In this document: piece after piece, positions 34,038-43,755 of the stretch | Position numbering within the stretch: position 1 is the first letter of the stretch | How the letters are laid out: every line of letters begins with the position of its first letter | NCBI RefSeq assembly: GCF_002761295.1 | Contig: NZ_CP017881.1 | Coordinates: 747,604 to 800,679 of the forward strand | Length of the DNA: 53,076 nt | From: Methanohalophilus portucalensis | GTDB lineage: Archaea > Halobacteriota > Methanosarcinia > Methanosarcinales > Methanosarcinaceae | Direction of reading: 5' to 3' | Translations under genes and position numbers: made by a program | The notes under the pieces: model-generated | What the model saw: the letters and a program-made list of their open reading frames with translations, nothing else | Told to the model about the DNA's origin: nothing | Databases searched by the model: none

Positions 34038-34373
34038 TTAATTTCCGGGATGAATGGCAGGAATATTTTTCCTGTATGAGAAAAGCCGACTGTTAAGAAT
34101 TATAGGTGTGGCTGCCAGTGCAATTATTATCAATGCCCATGTGCAGAGTCCGATTGCTGCATATACTGGATACTGGAACAGTTCCCCGAACGTAGTCGGA
34201 TCTATTATGATACCCACGGTTTCCAGGGTATGAATCATTTTGATACCTGTGTGTGTGAACATTTGCCAGAAGAATATAGATGCTGCTGACAATATTCCCG
34301 CTTTGGATGCAAGATAAAATGCTGGATGGCTTCTAAAAATGCCTGTTTTGGAGAGTTTGTTTTTTCGAATCAT
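34038..34373 (-). CDS. 111-residue membrane protein, paralogue A
   Basis: About three hydrophobic segments: AGILSAASIFFWQMFTHTG, GELFQYPVYAAIGLCTW and IIIALAATPIILNSRLF; ends SYRKNIPAIHPGN. It is clearly homologous to the gene at 40678-41013, with the same length and C-terminal sequence. ATG 34373 is chosen so that both paralogues have 111 residues; longer frames run into the promoter. Function unknown. The shared palindrome upstream implies common regulation. Confidence 0.75.
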   Translation of the reverse strand: MIRKNKLSKTGIFRSHPAFYLASKAGILSAASIFFWQMFTHTGIKMIHTLETVGIIIDPTTFGELFQYPVYAAIGLCTWALIIIALAATPIILNSRLFSYRKNIPAIHPGN

Positions 34374-34446
34374 GATTTTCCATAGGTACTTAGTATAGCA
34401 CACATCAGGATTCGCATCTATATAAAAAAATCCGGATCCATTAATT

Positions 34447-34464
34447 ATGAACAATATTATTCAT
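34447..34464 (-). promoter_or_regulatory. palindromic operator next to promoter of paralogue A
   Basis: ATGAACAATATTATTCAT (one mismatched pair), followed on the minus strand by TAATTAAT, a GGATCCGGA patch and TTTTTTTATATAGATG, the likely BRE/TATA. The same palindrome and promoter precede paralogue B at 41085-41102. The rest of 34374-34685 shows no further feature, apart from AT-rich DNA before the 34686 gene. Confidence 0.65.
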
Positions 34465-34685
34465 GAACATTTCTGTGGATCAAGCATAATTTAGGCTCTA
34501 TGTTGAATTAAGTATATTTTGAAATTAATAAAAATCTTATAAAAACATATATATACTCTAAGTTGGATTTGCTTCTTAAAATTATGAAAATAGATGTATC
34601 ATTTGTGTAAACACCACTTTGTTAAGGAATAGGTCCTTTTTACTTATGAATGATATGTCAAAAAAGTTCACAGTGAAGATGTCTT

Positions 34686-35177
34686 ATGACTAAAAAAGAA
34701 CAGGGCTTGATGCTTGGATGGAGAGAGTGGGTTGCACTACCCGAATTAGGACTGCATGCCATAAAAGCGAAAGTAGATACAGGCGCCAGAACATCTGCTT
34801 TGCATGCGTTTGATATCGAGCTTTACAGAGAGAATAATATTGATATGGTCCGATTTCTGGTTCATCCCATTCAAAAAAACTTAAATTTCTATATTGAATG
34901 TAACGCACCTCTTAAGGATAGACGTCAGGTGACAGATTCTGGTGGTCATAAGGAGATGCGTTATGTCATCGAAACACCGGTTGTTTTTAAAGATTATATA
35001 TATCCCATTGAACTAACGCTTACTGGCCGGGATACTATGCGTTTCAAGATGTTACTGGGGCGTAATGCACTTAAGAAAAGAGCAACGGTAAATCCGACTG
35101 CATCATTTATGTGTGGGAAACTGGATAAAAAAACATTATACGAACTATATGGGATAAAACCTGAGGTAAACGAATGA
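34686..35177 (+). CDS. RimK-associated retropepsin-like zinc protease domain protein (COG4067)
   Basis: 163 residues. [12 protein letters not shown] is followed by [17 protein letters not shown], the hallmark of the COG4067 ATP-dependent zinc protease family with its aspartic-protease-like [19 protein letters not shown] closes the domain. The family accompanies rimK-type ATP-grasp ligases. Its stop overlaps the ATG of rimK (ATGA), so the three following genes are translationally linked. Whether it hydrolyses the peptide tails added by RimK is not established here. Confidence 0.87.
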   Translation: MTKKEQGLMLGWREWVALPELGLHAIKAKVDTGARTSALHAFDIELYRENNIDMVRFLVHPIQKNLNFYIECNAPLKDRRQVTDSGGHKEMRYVIETPVVFKDYIYPIELTLTGRDTMRFKMLLGRNALKKRATVNPTASFMCGKLDKKTLYELYGIKPEVNE

Positions 35178-36079
35178 AAATTGCTTTATTGTCAAGGAAT
35201 AAGAAACTTTACTCAACTCGTCGCTTAATTGAAGCAGCAGAAGAAAAAGGGCATACAATTCAGGTTATAGATGTACTGCGCGCTTACATGAATATTACTT
35301 CTCACAAACCTTCCATTCACTATAAAGGCGATGAATTGAATGATTTTGATGCGGTAATTCCCCGTATAGGTGCATCTGTTACATTCTATGGTGCTGCAGT
35401 TTTGCGACAATTTGAGATGATGGGTGTTTTTCCTTTGAATGAATCAGTTGCACTTACCCGTTCCAGGGATAAACTACGCTCTTTACAGTTACTCTCCCGC
35501 AGGGGTATAGGTTTGCCTGTGACTGTGTATGCAAGCAAACCCGATGATGTAAAAGACATGGTAAAAATGGTTGGTGGTGCTCCACTTGTTGTTAAAATTC
35601 TTGAAGGTACTCAGGGTATAGGTGTAGTGCTTGCAGAAACACAAAAAGCTGCAGAAAGTATTATTGAAGGATTTATGGGTGTAAATGCAAATATTCTGGT
35701 GCAGGAATATATAAAGGAATCCAAGGGAGCCGATATACGCTGTTTTGTTGTTGGGGGTAAGGTTGTGGCATCCATGAAAAGGCAGGGTCCCAAAGGTGAA
35801 TTCCGTTCAAACATTCACAGAGGAGGAACGGCAACTACTATCAGAATCACACCTGAAGAACGTTCAACTGCTGTGCGTGCTGCAAAAATAATGGGGCTTA
35901 ATGTTGCAGGTGTTGATCTTTTACGTTCCAATCATGGACCTGTGGTGATGGAAGTAAACTCCAGTCCAGGTTTGGAAGGCATAGAATCCAGTACTGGCAA
36001 AGATATTGCAGGTATGATAATTGATTATATTGAGAAAAACAGTAAATTCGGTAAGACACGAACCAGGGGAAAAGGTTAA
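35174..36079 (+). CDS. rimK: RimK-type ATP-grasp ligase
   Basis: 301 residues. The N-terminal part ([20 protein letters not shown]) and [20 protein letters not shown] precede the ATP-grasp fold: [59 protein letters not shown] and [15 protein letters not shown] with the Mg-binding Glu/Asn. It joins glutamate-type residues to a protein or small-molecule acceptor; relatives act on ribosomal protein S6, coenzyme F420 or tetrahydrosarcinapterin. It overlaps the protease-like gene and precedes a deacylase gene. Confidence 0.92.
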   Translation: MKIALLSRNKKLYSTRRLIEAAEEKGHTIQVIDVLRAYMNITSHKPSIHYKGDELNDFDAVIPRIGASVTFYGAAVLRQFEMMGVFPLNESVALTRSRDKLRSLQLLSRRGIGLPVTVYASKPDDVKDMVKMVGGAPLVVKILEGTQGIGVVLAETQKAAESIIEGFMGVNANILVQEYIKESKGADIRCFVVGGKVVASMKRQGPKGEFRSNIHRGGTATTIRITPEERSTAVRAAKIMGLNVAGVDLLRSNHGPVVMEVNSSPGLEGIESSTGKDIAGMIIDYIEKNSKFGKTRTRGKG

Positions 36080-36082
36080 TCG

Positions 36083-37129
36083 ATGCAACCACCAATAACA
36101 ATAGCAGGGAATACGATCCAGCCAGGAACAAGAAAATCCATCGAATTACCGATTCCCAGCTTTTATACTCATACGTCGGCTTCAATGCCGGTTCATATTA
36201 TACATGGCCGCAAACCCGGACCCTGCCTACTTGTGTGTGCCGCTATTCACGGGGATGAGATTAACGGTGTAGAAATTATTCGTCGTGTCCTTGCACATAA
36301 AACGATCAATAACGTCAAAGGCACTCTTATTACCATACCAATTGTAAATGTTTTTGGTTTTGTCTCCCAGTCCCGTTATTTACCGGATAGGCGAGATCTG
36401 AACCGCTCTTTTCCGGGTTCTAAAAAAGGTTCAATGGCATCCAGACTGGCAAACATCCTGATGGAAGAAGTAGTAGAGCATTGCAGTCATATAATTGATC
36501 TTCATACAGGAGCTGTTGCCCGGGAAAACTTACCTCAGATACGTGCATGCCTGGTAGATGATACTGAAACAGAAGCTTTAGCCCGTGCTTTTGGTGTACC
36601 GGTCATAATTAATACTGAATTGCGTGATGGCTCTTTGCGTGAAGCTGCTCGTGAGAAAAATATACCATTTCTATTATATGAAGCAGGTGAAGCACTTCGT
36701 TTTGATGAGGTCGCAATTCGAGCAGGTGTAAGGGGTATACTTGGAGTTATGCATCATTTAGGTATGAGGACAAAGGCCAGAAAAAAGAAAGGTTATGAGA
36801 CTGTCATTTCCCAATCGACTCAATGGATTCGGTCTCCCAAAAGTGGAATATTACGTTCAATATCTCCTCTGGGGACATTGGTCAAAAAAGGAGATTTACT
36901 GGCCTATGTAGGTGACCCTCTGGGTGAGGTCGAAACAAAAGTTATGAGTTCAATTTTTGGGATTGTAATCGGAAAGACAAACCTGCCGCTGGTTCATGAA
37001 GGGGATGCTATATATCACATTGCCAGATATCCAGAAGCAGAAGAGGTTTCTAATTATATAGAATCATATCATGATGAACTTGATCCTCTAAACGATGAAA
37101 TAGCAGACAAGAACAATTCCCTGGCATAA
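36083..37129 (+). CDS. succinylglutamate desuccinylase/aspartoacylase family zinc hydrolase
   Basis: 348 residues. The zinc-binding H-x-x-E is in CAAIHGDEINGVEIIRR, RDLNRSFPG follows, the third zinc ligand is His in HIIDLHTGA, and the general base Glu is in LLYEAGEA. A C-terminal barrel-like domain (SPKSGILRSISPLGTLVKKG) follows. It removes acyl or amide groups from amino-acid-like substrates. Starts 3 bases after rimK. The gene trio matches a widespread RimK, COG4067 and desuccinylase-like cassette. Confidence 0.88.
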   Translation: MQPPITIAGNTIQPGTRKSIELPIPSFYTHTSASMPVHIIHGRKPGPCLLVCAAIHGDEINGVEIIRRVLAHKTINNVKGTLITIPIVNVFGFVSQSRYLPDRRDLNRSFPGSKKGSMASRLANILMEEVVEHCSHIIDLHTGAVARENLPQIRACLVDDTETEALARAFGVPVIINTELRDGSLREAAREKNIPFLLYEAGEALRFDEVAIRAGVRGILGVMHHLGMRTKARKKKGYETVISQSTQWIRSPKSGILRSISPLGTLVKKGDLLAYVGDPLGEVETKVMSSIFGIVIGKTNLPLVHEGDAIYHIARYPEAEEVSNYIESYHDELDPLNDEIADKNNSLA

Positions 37130-37505
37130 TTTTTTGGATTTTTTAAGAGATCTATTTTTTATCATGAATTGTCCGGATTAACTTTTTAATGGCAAATCCA
37201 CTAGAATCAAATTTATTACGTCAACGTTTCACACAGATAGATTTTCTTTTTTTCTTGATGTATACTCGATTGTACTGAGCAGATTTCGTTCTTGTAATTT
37301 ATTTTTGGAGCATAGTGCCGGGAAGATTGCTTTTATCCAATTACAGATATTTCATATATTCAGTATGTAATGTGTTAATTTTATTCGTGAGAATGGTTTT
37401 TATCTATACAACCTGAACAGATTAAAGGTCAATTAAATTATTATAACAGTCATTGCATATACTTATTAAAAGTATCCACTCAATTTCTTAACAGAGGATT
37501 TTTGT
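37130..37505. promoter_or_regulatory. 376-base promoter region of the histidine kinase
   Basis: AT-rich and without a gene. Just before the kinase is an inverted repeat ATACTT-ATTAA-AAGTAT (37459-37475), overlapping a TATA-like CATATACTTATTA. GAGGA lies 8 bases before ATG 37506. No other structure is seen. Confidence 0.4.
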
Positions 37506-40490
37506 ATGTCTTTCCAGAAAAATTATAGTGAAAAAAGTTTCACAACTGACGTTTTTGATTTATGGGAAGACAATGTTGCAATCCTATCTGTGAATGGAAT
37601 TATTTCTTACACAAATAAAAGCTGGAAACAGTTTTTTGAGAATAATTATCTGAATCCTGAAGAATACAATGAAGGTATAAATTACCTGAAGGTATGCGAT
37701 GAAGCAATAGGTGAAAATTCAAACGGGGTTTCTGTTGCAGCAGAAGGAATAAGGGATGTAATAAGCGGGAAAATAGATGCATTTAAAGTTGAATATCCAT
37801 GCCACAATTCGGATGAAAAACGCTGGTTTTTGCTGAAAGCCACGCCGCTTTCAAAGACCTATCCGACAAGTGTTCTTCTGCAGCATATAGATATAACGGA
37901 AATTAAAGAATCTGAAATTGTATCTCAAAGAAAGTTTGCTATCGAAGATACAATTTCTTCAGTATCATCCTTATTCATTGCACCGGATAATATCGATAGT
38001 GCAATCGTGAAGTCCCTTGGAAAAATTGGAAAATTGTGTGGTGCCAGCAGAGCGTACCTGTTTTTGTTCCATGAAAATGAAAAGGTGATGGACAATACAC
38101 ACGAATGGTGTATGGAAGGTGTAGATCCCCAGAAAGAGAATCTTCAGGAATTGCCTGTTGACATGTTTCCCTGGTGGATGCAGAGACTCAGGAAAGGTGA
38201 ATACATCCATATCACCGATGTTTCTTCATTACCAATTGAAGCTTCTGCAGAACGTGAAATCCTTGAAATGCAGCACATCAAATCTCTCATAGTACTACCT
38301 GTATATATTGATGGAAAAATATCGGGATTTATCGGGATGGATAATGTAATAGGTACGGGAAAATGGAATGAAGAGGACGTCTCTATGCTTCAGATGGTAG
38401 CTACTGTGATCGGTCAGGGCCTGAAAAGTCAACGTGCTGAAAAAGAACTGCACAAAAAGGCTGATTTTGAACACCTCATTAGTGAGATATCGTCGGATTT
38501 TGTGACATTGAGTGTGGATGAGGTTGATACGGGGATCGAACGTGCTCTGGGTTCTATTGGGGCTTTCACCGGGGCTGACCGTGCTTATGTGTTCCTATTT
38601 AAGGGAGGATATGAGCGTGTGGCAAACACTCACGAGTGGTGCAATGAGGGTATTGAGCCACAAATCGACAACCTTCAGGATATTCAGCTGAGTGAAGAAT
38701 TGCCGTGGCTTGCTGAACATATACTCAACTGTGAGATATTTTATGTACATGATGTTGCATCCCTGCCCAAACAGGCACAACTAGAACGTGAACTTTTCGA
38801 ATTACAACACATTCGATCACTTATCACTGTACCTATGATTCAAGAAGGCCAGCTTATTGGTTTCCTGGGTTTTGATGCTGTGTATGAATATCGAATATGG
38901 ACTGATACTGACAGGGACCTGTTGAAGCTGATTGGCCAAAACATTACCCATTTGCTTAAAAGCAAAAGTGACAAAGAAACGTTGATCAATTCAGAAAAAA
39001 AGCTGCAGGAGAGGGAAGCTCTTTATCGGGCTGTAACTGAAAATAGTCACGATGCTATATTTATTCAAAAAGGTAACAAGCTGCTTTTTGTGAATGATAC
39101 TGTCTGTAAGCTCCTTGGATATACAAAAGATGAATTATATGAAATGAAGGACTGGGATCTAATCCATTCGGATGATAGGGAAAAATTGCAAAACTATGCA
39201 CTAAGAAGAGCATCGGGAAAAGATGTCCCTTCTACATATGAGGTTAAAGTATTAACAAAAAGTGGGGATACTTTGTATGTAGAGTTTGCGATTACTTCTA
39301 TTATTTACAAAGGGGAATATGCAGCTCTTTGCAGTGCAAGGGATGTCACCCAGCGTAAAAAAATGGAAGAGGATATTAAAGACAAATTGAATCAGATAGA
39401 AATGATAAATGCAAATGTTCCCAATGTCATCTGGAAATCTGACATCGATAAAAATAGTAATTTTATAAACACATATATTTCCGAAGCTGTAGATCAATTA
39501 TTAGCTCTTCCTCCAAATACGATTAATAACCAGTGGGACAAATATTTCAGTTACATCAAACCCCAGTATATGAATGGTGCAATGGATGCCTTCACACAGG
39601 GAATTGCCCATCCCGGCGAAACCATATCCCGGGAATATGAAGTAGTAAAAGCAGATGGAACAGATGCATGGTTTTTTTCCTCTGGAAAGGTGTTCCATAA
39701 TAATGGTAGCTTGCAGGTTTACGGTAATACCATCGATATAACCGGGCGAAAAAAGGTTGAAAAGGCTCTTATCCAATCGAAGCTTCTTGCTGAGGAAGCA
39801 AGCAAGACCAAATCCGAATTCCTCGCAAACATGAGCCACGAACTCCGCACCCCTCTTAATTCAATTATCGGTTTTAGCCAGGTGCTTGATTCATGTGAAT
39901 TCGGTACTTTGAATGAAAAGCAATCAAGATATTTATCCAATATCCTTTATAGTGGAAAACATCTTCTTGACCTGATCAATGATATACTTGACCTGTCCAA
40001 AATTGAAGCAGGCAGGATGGATTTTGAAGGTGAAGACATTAATATCTCTGAAGTTATTATTGAAACCATTACGATGCTCGGGCCGGTGGCAGAAAAGAAA
40101 GATGTCAATATGAAATGTACGAATGGGCCTGAATCTCTGGAAATACATGCAGATAGTATGAAAATCAAGGAAATTATGCATAATCTGCTGAGCAATGCAA
40201 TAAAATTTACACCGGAAAATGGTGAGGTCAAGGTCAACTTAAAAGTTATCGATGACCAAATCCATGTATCTGTTTCAGATAATGGTACTGGCATTCCAAA
40301 AGAAAAGCATGAAGAAATATTTGATCCATTCCGCCAGGCAGATTCATCTTCCTCTCGCAAATTTGGAGGGACTGGTCTGGGTCTTGCCCTTGTCAAAAAA
40401 TATGTAGAAATGCATGGTGGGGATATCTGGCTATACAGTGGAGTTGGTAAGGGCAGTACCTTTACGTTCACAATACCTGCCAGTGTGTAA
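37506..40490 (+). CDS. soluble multi-sensor histidine kinase (PAS-GAF-GAF-PAS-PAS-HisKA-HATPase)
   Basis: 994 residues without membrane spans. A PAS domain is at about 15-140; two homologous GAF domains at about 150-310 and 320-485 share [20 protein letters not shown] and THEWC motifs; PAS domains are at about 505-620 and 630-755. HisKA has the phospho-acceptor His in [15 protein letters not shown] near residue 778. The ATPase has N box [12 protein letters not shown]1 [11 protein letters not shown] and G2 [20 protein letters not shown]. It autophosphorylates on unknown cytoplasmic signals and could signal to single-domain regulators such as that at 3622-4044. Confidence 0.93.
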   Translation: MSFQKNYSEKSFTTDVFDLWEDNVAILSVNGIISYTNKSWKQFFENNYLNPEEYNEGINYLKVCDEAIGENSNGVSVAAEGIRDVISGKIDAFKVEYPCHNSDEKRWFLLKATPLSKTYPTSVLLQHIDITEIKESEIVSQRKFAIEDTISSVSSLFIAPDNIDSAIVKSLGKIGKLCGASRAYLFLFHENEKVMDNTHEWCMEGVDPQKENLQELPVDMFPWWMQRLRKGEYIHITDVSSLPIEASAEREILEMQHIKSLIVLPVYIDGKISGFIGMDNVIGTGKWNEEDVSMLQMVATVIGQGLKSQRAEKELHKKADFEHLISEISSDFVTLSVDEVDTGIERALGSIGAFTGADRAYVFLFKGGYERVANTHEWCNEGIEPQIDNLQDIQLSEELPWLAEHILNCEIFYVHDVASLPKQAQLERELFELQHIRSLITVPMIQEGQLIGFLGFDAVYEYRIWTDTDRDLLKLIGQNITHLLKSKSDKETLINSEKKLQEREALYRAVTENSHDAIFIQKGNKLLFVNDTVCKLLGYTKDELYEMKDWDLIHSDDREKLQNYALRRASGKDVPSTYEVKVLTKSGDTLYVEFAITSIIYKGEYAALCSARDVTQRKKMEEDIKDKLNQIEMINANVPNVIWKSDIDKNSNFINTYISEAVDQLLALPPNTINNQWDKYFSYIKPQYMNGAMDAFTQGIAHPGETISREYEVVKADGTDAWFFSSGKVFHNNGSLQVYGNTIDITGRKKVEKALIQSKLLAEEASKTKSEFLANMSHELRTPLNSIIGFSQVLDSCEFGTLNEKQSRYLSNILYSGKHLLDLINDILDLSKIEAGRMDFEGEDINISEVIIETITMLGPVAEKKDVNMKCTNGPESLEIHADSMKIKEIMHNLLSNAIKFTPENGEVKVNLKVIDDQIHVSVSDNGTGIPKEKHEEIFDPFRQADSSSSRKFGGTGLGLALVKKYVEMHGGDIWLYSGVGKGSTFTFTIPASV

Positions 40491-40677
40491 TTCTTAGAGA
40501 TTAATTTATAGTGTGATTTAAGATTAAAAATTGCATGGATTGCTCTGCTCACATTTGCATGGCACAAATACAATATATGTTTACCGCAGAATTAGAATAG
40601 TATGGCTACTTCTTTTGTATAAGCAAATCGGGAAAAATTAAAATCAAATTCGAGAAGTATTTGCTCTCGGCATTGAA

Positions 40678-41013
40678 TTAATTCCCTGGATGAATGGTAG
40701 GAATATTTTTCCTGTATGAGAAAAACCGGCTATTGAATATTATTGGGGTGGATGCCAGTGCAATTATTATCATTGCCCATGCACCGAGTCCTATTGCTGC
40801 GTATATCGGATACTGGAACATTTCACCGAACATTGTCGACTCTATCATAATGCCAGCAGATCCCAGGGTCTGAACCATTTTTAGACCTGTATTTGTAAAT
40901 ATGTGCCAGAAAAATATAGATGCTACCAGTAACATTCCTGCTTTTGCTGTAAGATAACATGCTGGGTGGCTTTTAAACGTGCCCTTTCCGGATATTTTGC
41001 TTTTTTGGCTCAT
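40678..41013 (-). CDS. 111-residue membrane protein, paralogue B
   Basis: Starts MSQKSKISGKGTFKSHPACY, with hydrophobic segments around MLLVASIFFWHIFTNTG, GEMFQYPIYAAIGLGAW and IIIALASTPIIFNSRFF, ending SYRKNIPTIHPGN. It has the same layout and length as paralogue A (34038-34373), and the DNA is similar into the 3' region. ATG 41013 follows TGTGGAATATC. It lies convergent with the histidine kinase gene. Unknown function; the two copies flank the rimK cassette and the kinase. Confidence 0.75.
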   Translation of the reverse strand: MSQKSKISGKGTFKSHPACYLTAKAGMLLVASIFFWHIFTNTGLKMVQTLGSAGIMIESTMFGEMFQYPIYAAIGLGAWAMIIIALASTPIIFNSRFFSYRKNIPTIHPGN

Positions 41014-41375
41014 GATATTCCACAGATACTTTATATTATACAATAGGATTCGCATCTATATAAAAAAATCCGGATTTATTAATTATGAACAATATTATTC
41101 ATGAACAATTGAGCAAAATTACAACATATATTTTGTTGTTATTATTATTTATCAGTTTAAATTAAATTAATCTTCAATTTTAAGTTAATTTATATTGTAT
41201 AAAAAAATGTATATTTGTTCTACTGTTATCTGAAGTTCACAGTACAGATATAAATTAAAATGCTAGTTATTTGAATTGATTGTACTGTTCCCTTATTTTA
41301 TCATATTTCTCTATGCGACGGAAAATTCCTATATACCTGTGCCACCCACATCACTATGGGAGTTGAGGGTAGATT
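41014..41375. promoter_or_regulatory. operator copy B (41085-41102) and AT-rich spacer
   Basis: ATGAACAATATTATTCAT at 41085-41102 and the adjoining promoter TTTTTTTATATAGATG (minus strand) duplicate those before paralogue A almost base for base over about 55 bases. The rest is AT-rich; CCTATATACC near 41330 could be the TATA box of the phosphoribosyltransferase gene. Confidence 0.65.
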
Positions 41376-42038
41376 ATGCAGATATACAAAAATAGGGTGG
41401 ATGCCGGGCGCAAACTGGCTGGTGAATTAAGTGAGTATGCAAACAGGAAGGACGTTATTTTGCTTGCCCTTCCAAGGGGTGGAGTGCCGGTTGCATATGA
41501 AATTGCAAAACAATTGAAAGTACCTATGGACATTTTTCTGATTCGAAAACTGGGTGTTCCCGGGAATGAAGAACTGGCAATGGGAGCTATCGATTCCGAG
41601 GATGTCCGTGTACTGAATCAAGATATAATCAGGTCTTTCGATATCTCCGATAGAATGATTGCCAAAGTTGCAGCTGATGAACGTAGAGAGCTACATAGAA
41701 GAGAACGGCTATACCGGGGAGATCGCAAACGTCCAGAAGTAAAGGGTCGTACTGTGATTCTGATTGATGATGGTTTGGCTACAGGTGCCACTATGCTAGC
41801 TGCAGTTAAAGCATTGCGTTCAAAAAACCCATCAAATATAGTAATTGCTGTCCCGGTTGCCTCCTTAGATACATGCAGGGCTTTTGAAAGGGAAGTTGAC
41901 GATCTAATCTGTGGCGCCACTCCGGAACCTTTCCATGGTGTAGGTGCCTGGTATGAGGACTTCAGGCAGGTAAGCGATGAGGAAGTCTGTGATATGCTGG
42001 AAAAAAGTATTTCATTACAAAAGCCAGGGGCGGACTGA
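41376..42038 (+). CDS. phosphoribosyltransferase-family protein
   Basis: 220 residues of the type I PRTase fold: ILLALPRGGVPVAYEIAKQL at the N-terminus, FLIRKLGVPGNEELAMGAI, and the PRPP-binding loop VILIDDGLATGATMLAAVKA near residue 130. The substrate base is unknown. Its stop lies 2 bases before an alpha/beta hydrolase gene; in some bacteria the two are fused in one protein, so a joint function is likely. Confidence 0.88.
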   Translation: MQIYKNRVDAGRKLAGELSEYANRKDVILLALPRGGVPVAYEIAKQLKVPMDIFLIRKLGVPGNEELAMGAIDSEDVRVLNQDIIRSFDISDRMIAKVAADERRELHRRERLYRGDRKRPEVKGRTVILIDDGLATGATMLAAVKALRSKNPSNIVIAVPVASLDTCRAFEREVDDLICGATPEPFHGVGAWYEDFRQVSDEEVCDMLEKSISLQKPGAD

Positions 42039-42040
42039 AT

Positions 42041-42703
42041 ATGGTTATTAATAAAATCCAGGAAACTGTACGCATCCAGATGGATTCTATTATCCTTGAG
42101 GGTGATTTGGAAGTCCCTGAAGGTGCTGAGGGATTAGTTATATTTGCTCATGGCAGTGGAAGTAGTCGACATAGTATACGTAACAAAACAGTTGCAAAAA
42201 TGCTGCGGCAGAATAAAATGGCTACTCTTCTCTTTGATCTATTAACTCCAGAAGAAGAAGAAATCGACAATGTTACCGCACACTTGAGATTCGATATAGA
42301 TCTTCTTTCTGAACGTCTTATAGGAACCACTGATTGGGTCCTCCAAAACCCGCCTACCAAAAATTTGAATATCGGTTATTTTGGAGCCAGTACAGGTGCT
42401 GCAGCTGCCCTTAGTGCAGCCAGTAAACGTTCAGACAAAATTGGTGCAGTGGTTTCCAGGGGAGGCAGACCTGATCTGGCAGAACAAGCCCTTCCGAGTG
42501 TAAAAGCACCTACCCTTCTGATAGTTGGAGGGAAAGATTATCAGGTTATAGACATGAATCGTGAGGCATTAAAAATATTAAACTGCAAGAAAGAACTCCA
42601 GATTATCCCAGGTGCCACCCATCTTTTCGAGGAGCAAGGAGCACTGGAGGAGGTAGCAAAGATCGCAGGAAATTGGTTTGTTGAATATTTAATCACAGAC
42701 TAA
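42041..42703 (+). CDS. dienelactone hydrolase-like alpha/beta hydrolase
   Basis: 220 residues. GLVIFAHGSGSSRHSIRNK forms the oxyanion region, GYFGASTGAAAALSAASK holds the nucleophile elbow G-A-S-T-G with Ser, PTLLIVGGKDYQVIDMN the Asp, and GATHLFEEQGALEEV the His. It hydrolyses an ester or related bond of unknown substrate. Coupled to the phosphoribosyltransferase upstream. Typical length for the family partner. Confidence 0.88.
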   Translation: MVINKIQETVRIQMDSIILEGDLEVPEGAEGLVIFAHGSGSSRHSIRNKTVAKMLRQNKMATLLFDLLTPEEEEIDNVTAHLRFDIDLLSERLIGTTDWVLQNPPTKNLNIGYFGASTGAAAALSAASKRSDKIGAVVSRGGRPDLAEQALPSVKAPTLLIVGGKDYQVIDMNREALKILNCKKELQIIPGATHLFEEQGALEEVAKIAGNWFVEYLITD

Positions 42704-42876
42704 TTGAATTTCCTTTGGTTGTAGGTATAAGAATATTTTTGCTTAATCTGCAACTCTCTTTTATATATTTTGATACAGGAAAATTGCATATATGAAGTAA
42801 CTCTCCACTGTCCAAAAAACATCCTAATAAAATTGGCCCGTAATTTATTTAATTATGGAATTAATTCCTATATTGA

Positions 42877-42990
42877 GGAGAGTTTTGGTATGAAACTCTC
42901 CTGTATGTTAAGCCAACCGCTGAGAAGGAACGGTTGAAAGGAGTGGTGGTACGAAAGTGGGAACATTATAGCAGCGATTTTCCCACTACT
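42877..42990 (+). ncRNA. candidate small RNA, family member 1
   Basis: Three hairpins: GGAGAGTTT (42877-42885) / AAACTCTCC (42893-42901); AACCG (42915-42919) / CGGTT (42931-42935); AGTGGGAA (42956-42963) / TTCCCACT (42980-42987). Between hairpins 2 and 3 is an unpaired GAAAGGAGTGGTGGTACGA. A TATA-like TTTATTTAA ends 24 bases before hairpin 1. No open frame. The order of hairpins, the linker and the promoter distance recur at 47309-47417 on the other strand. The rest of 42704-43178 shows nothing clear. Confidence 0.6.
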
Positions 42991-43178
42991 TTATATTTTA
43001 CTTTAATTATATACTAAAATTCAGTTTATACTCTTCTAAAAGTCAGGGCTTACGCTGTTTTTGTGTTTTGTTTGTAAGAAAATTACAGTATTGCACTTAT
43101 TATTGGTACATTGATGTCTGGTAGGAAAACAAAGTGTAGTTTGAGAAGCACTATCCAATATAAAACTTAACTGGGAGA

Positions 43179-43523
43179 TTACTTCTCCCAGTAAGGAGCA
43201 AATCCATATTTTGCATAGACATCCGTCAACCATTTGCGCTCACTGGACAATGGCCAATTATCTTTATCAAATCCTTCCGCTTCTTCAAGTAGAGACCTGT
43301 CGTGATGAAATACAAACCTGTGCTCTCCTTCTTTCAAAGACAATGCTTCCCAGGGAACTGCAAATAACTTGTCTTTGAAGGAAAGGGCTGCATAGGCAAC
43401 CGTACCAAAGTCCAGATCTATCATCAGTTCTTCTATATGGCCAATGTCTTCACCGTTTAAATCTTCTACTTTGTCTTTTTCGATTGTACTTGCTGACAAA
43501 AATTTAGGTGCATTTCCATTCAT
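43179..43523 (-). CDS. PRC-barrel domain protein
   Basis: 114 residues. FLSASTIEKDKVEDLNGEDI to IEELMIDLDFGTVAYAALSF, then KLFAVPWEALSL is the PRC-barrel pattern seen in RimM, photosynthetic H subunits and many small archaeal proteins. The C-terminal RKWLTDVYAKYGFAPYWEK is typical of the stand-alone group. A binding or scaffold role is likely but undefined. ATG 43523 is used because GGAG lies 8 bases before it; a GTG nine bases upstream would overlap that site. Confidence 0.85.
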   Translation of the reverse strand: MNGNAPKFLSASTIEKDKVEDLNGEDIGHIEELMIDLDFGTVAYAALSFKDKLFAVPWEALSLKEGEHRFVFHHDRSLLEEAEGFDKDNWPLSSERKWLTDVYAKYGFAPYWEK

Positions 43524-43755
43524 TTTTCCCACTCCTATTAAATGAAAGGCATGCGAACAGGATATTCTGATTTCTTATACCTGCGGTTAAACCAGAATGA
43601 AACAAATTCTTTCACCGCAGCTACAAATCATCCCCCCATACCTTCCATACTGTCTTCTTTTTTGATGGTTGTTAAAAGTATCGCCTATATGGACCATCTA
43701 AAGCTATTTCTGGTAGTAAACACAAATTTATACAGGATATTTTAAGGTGGGGGCC

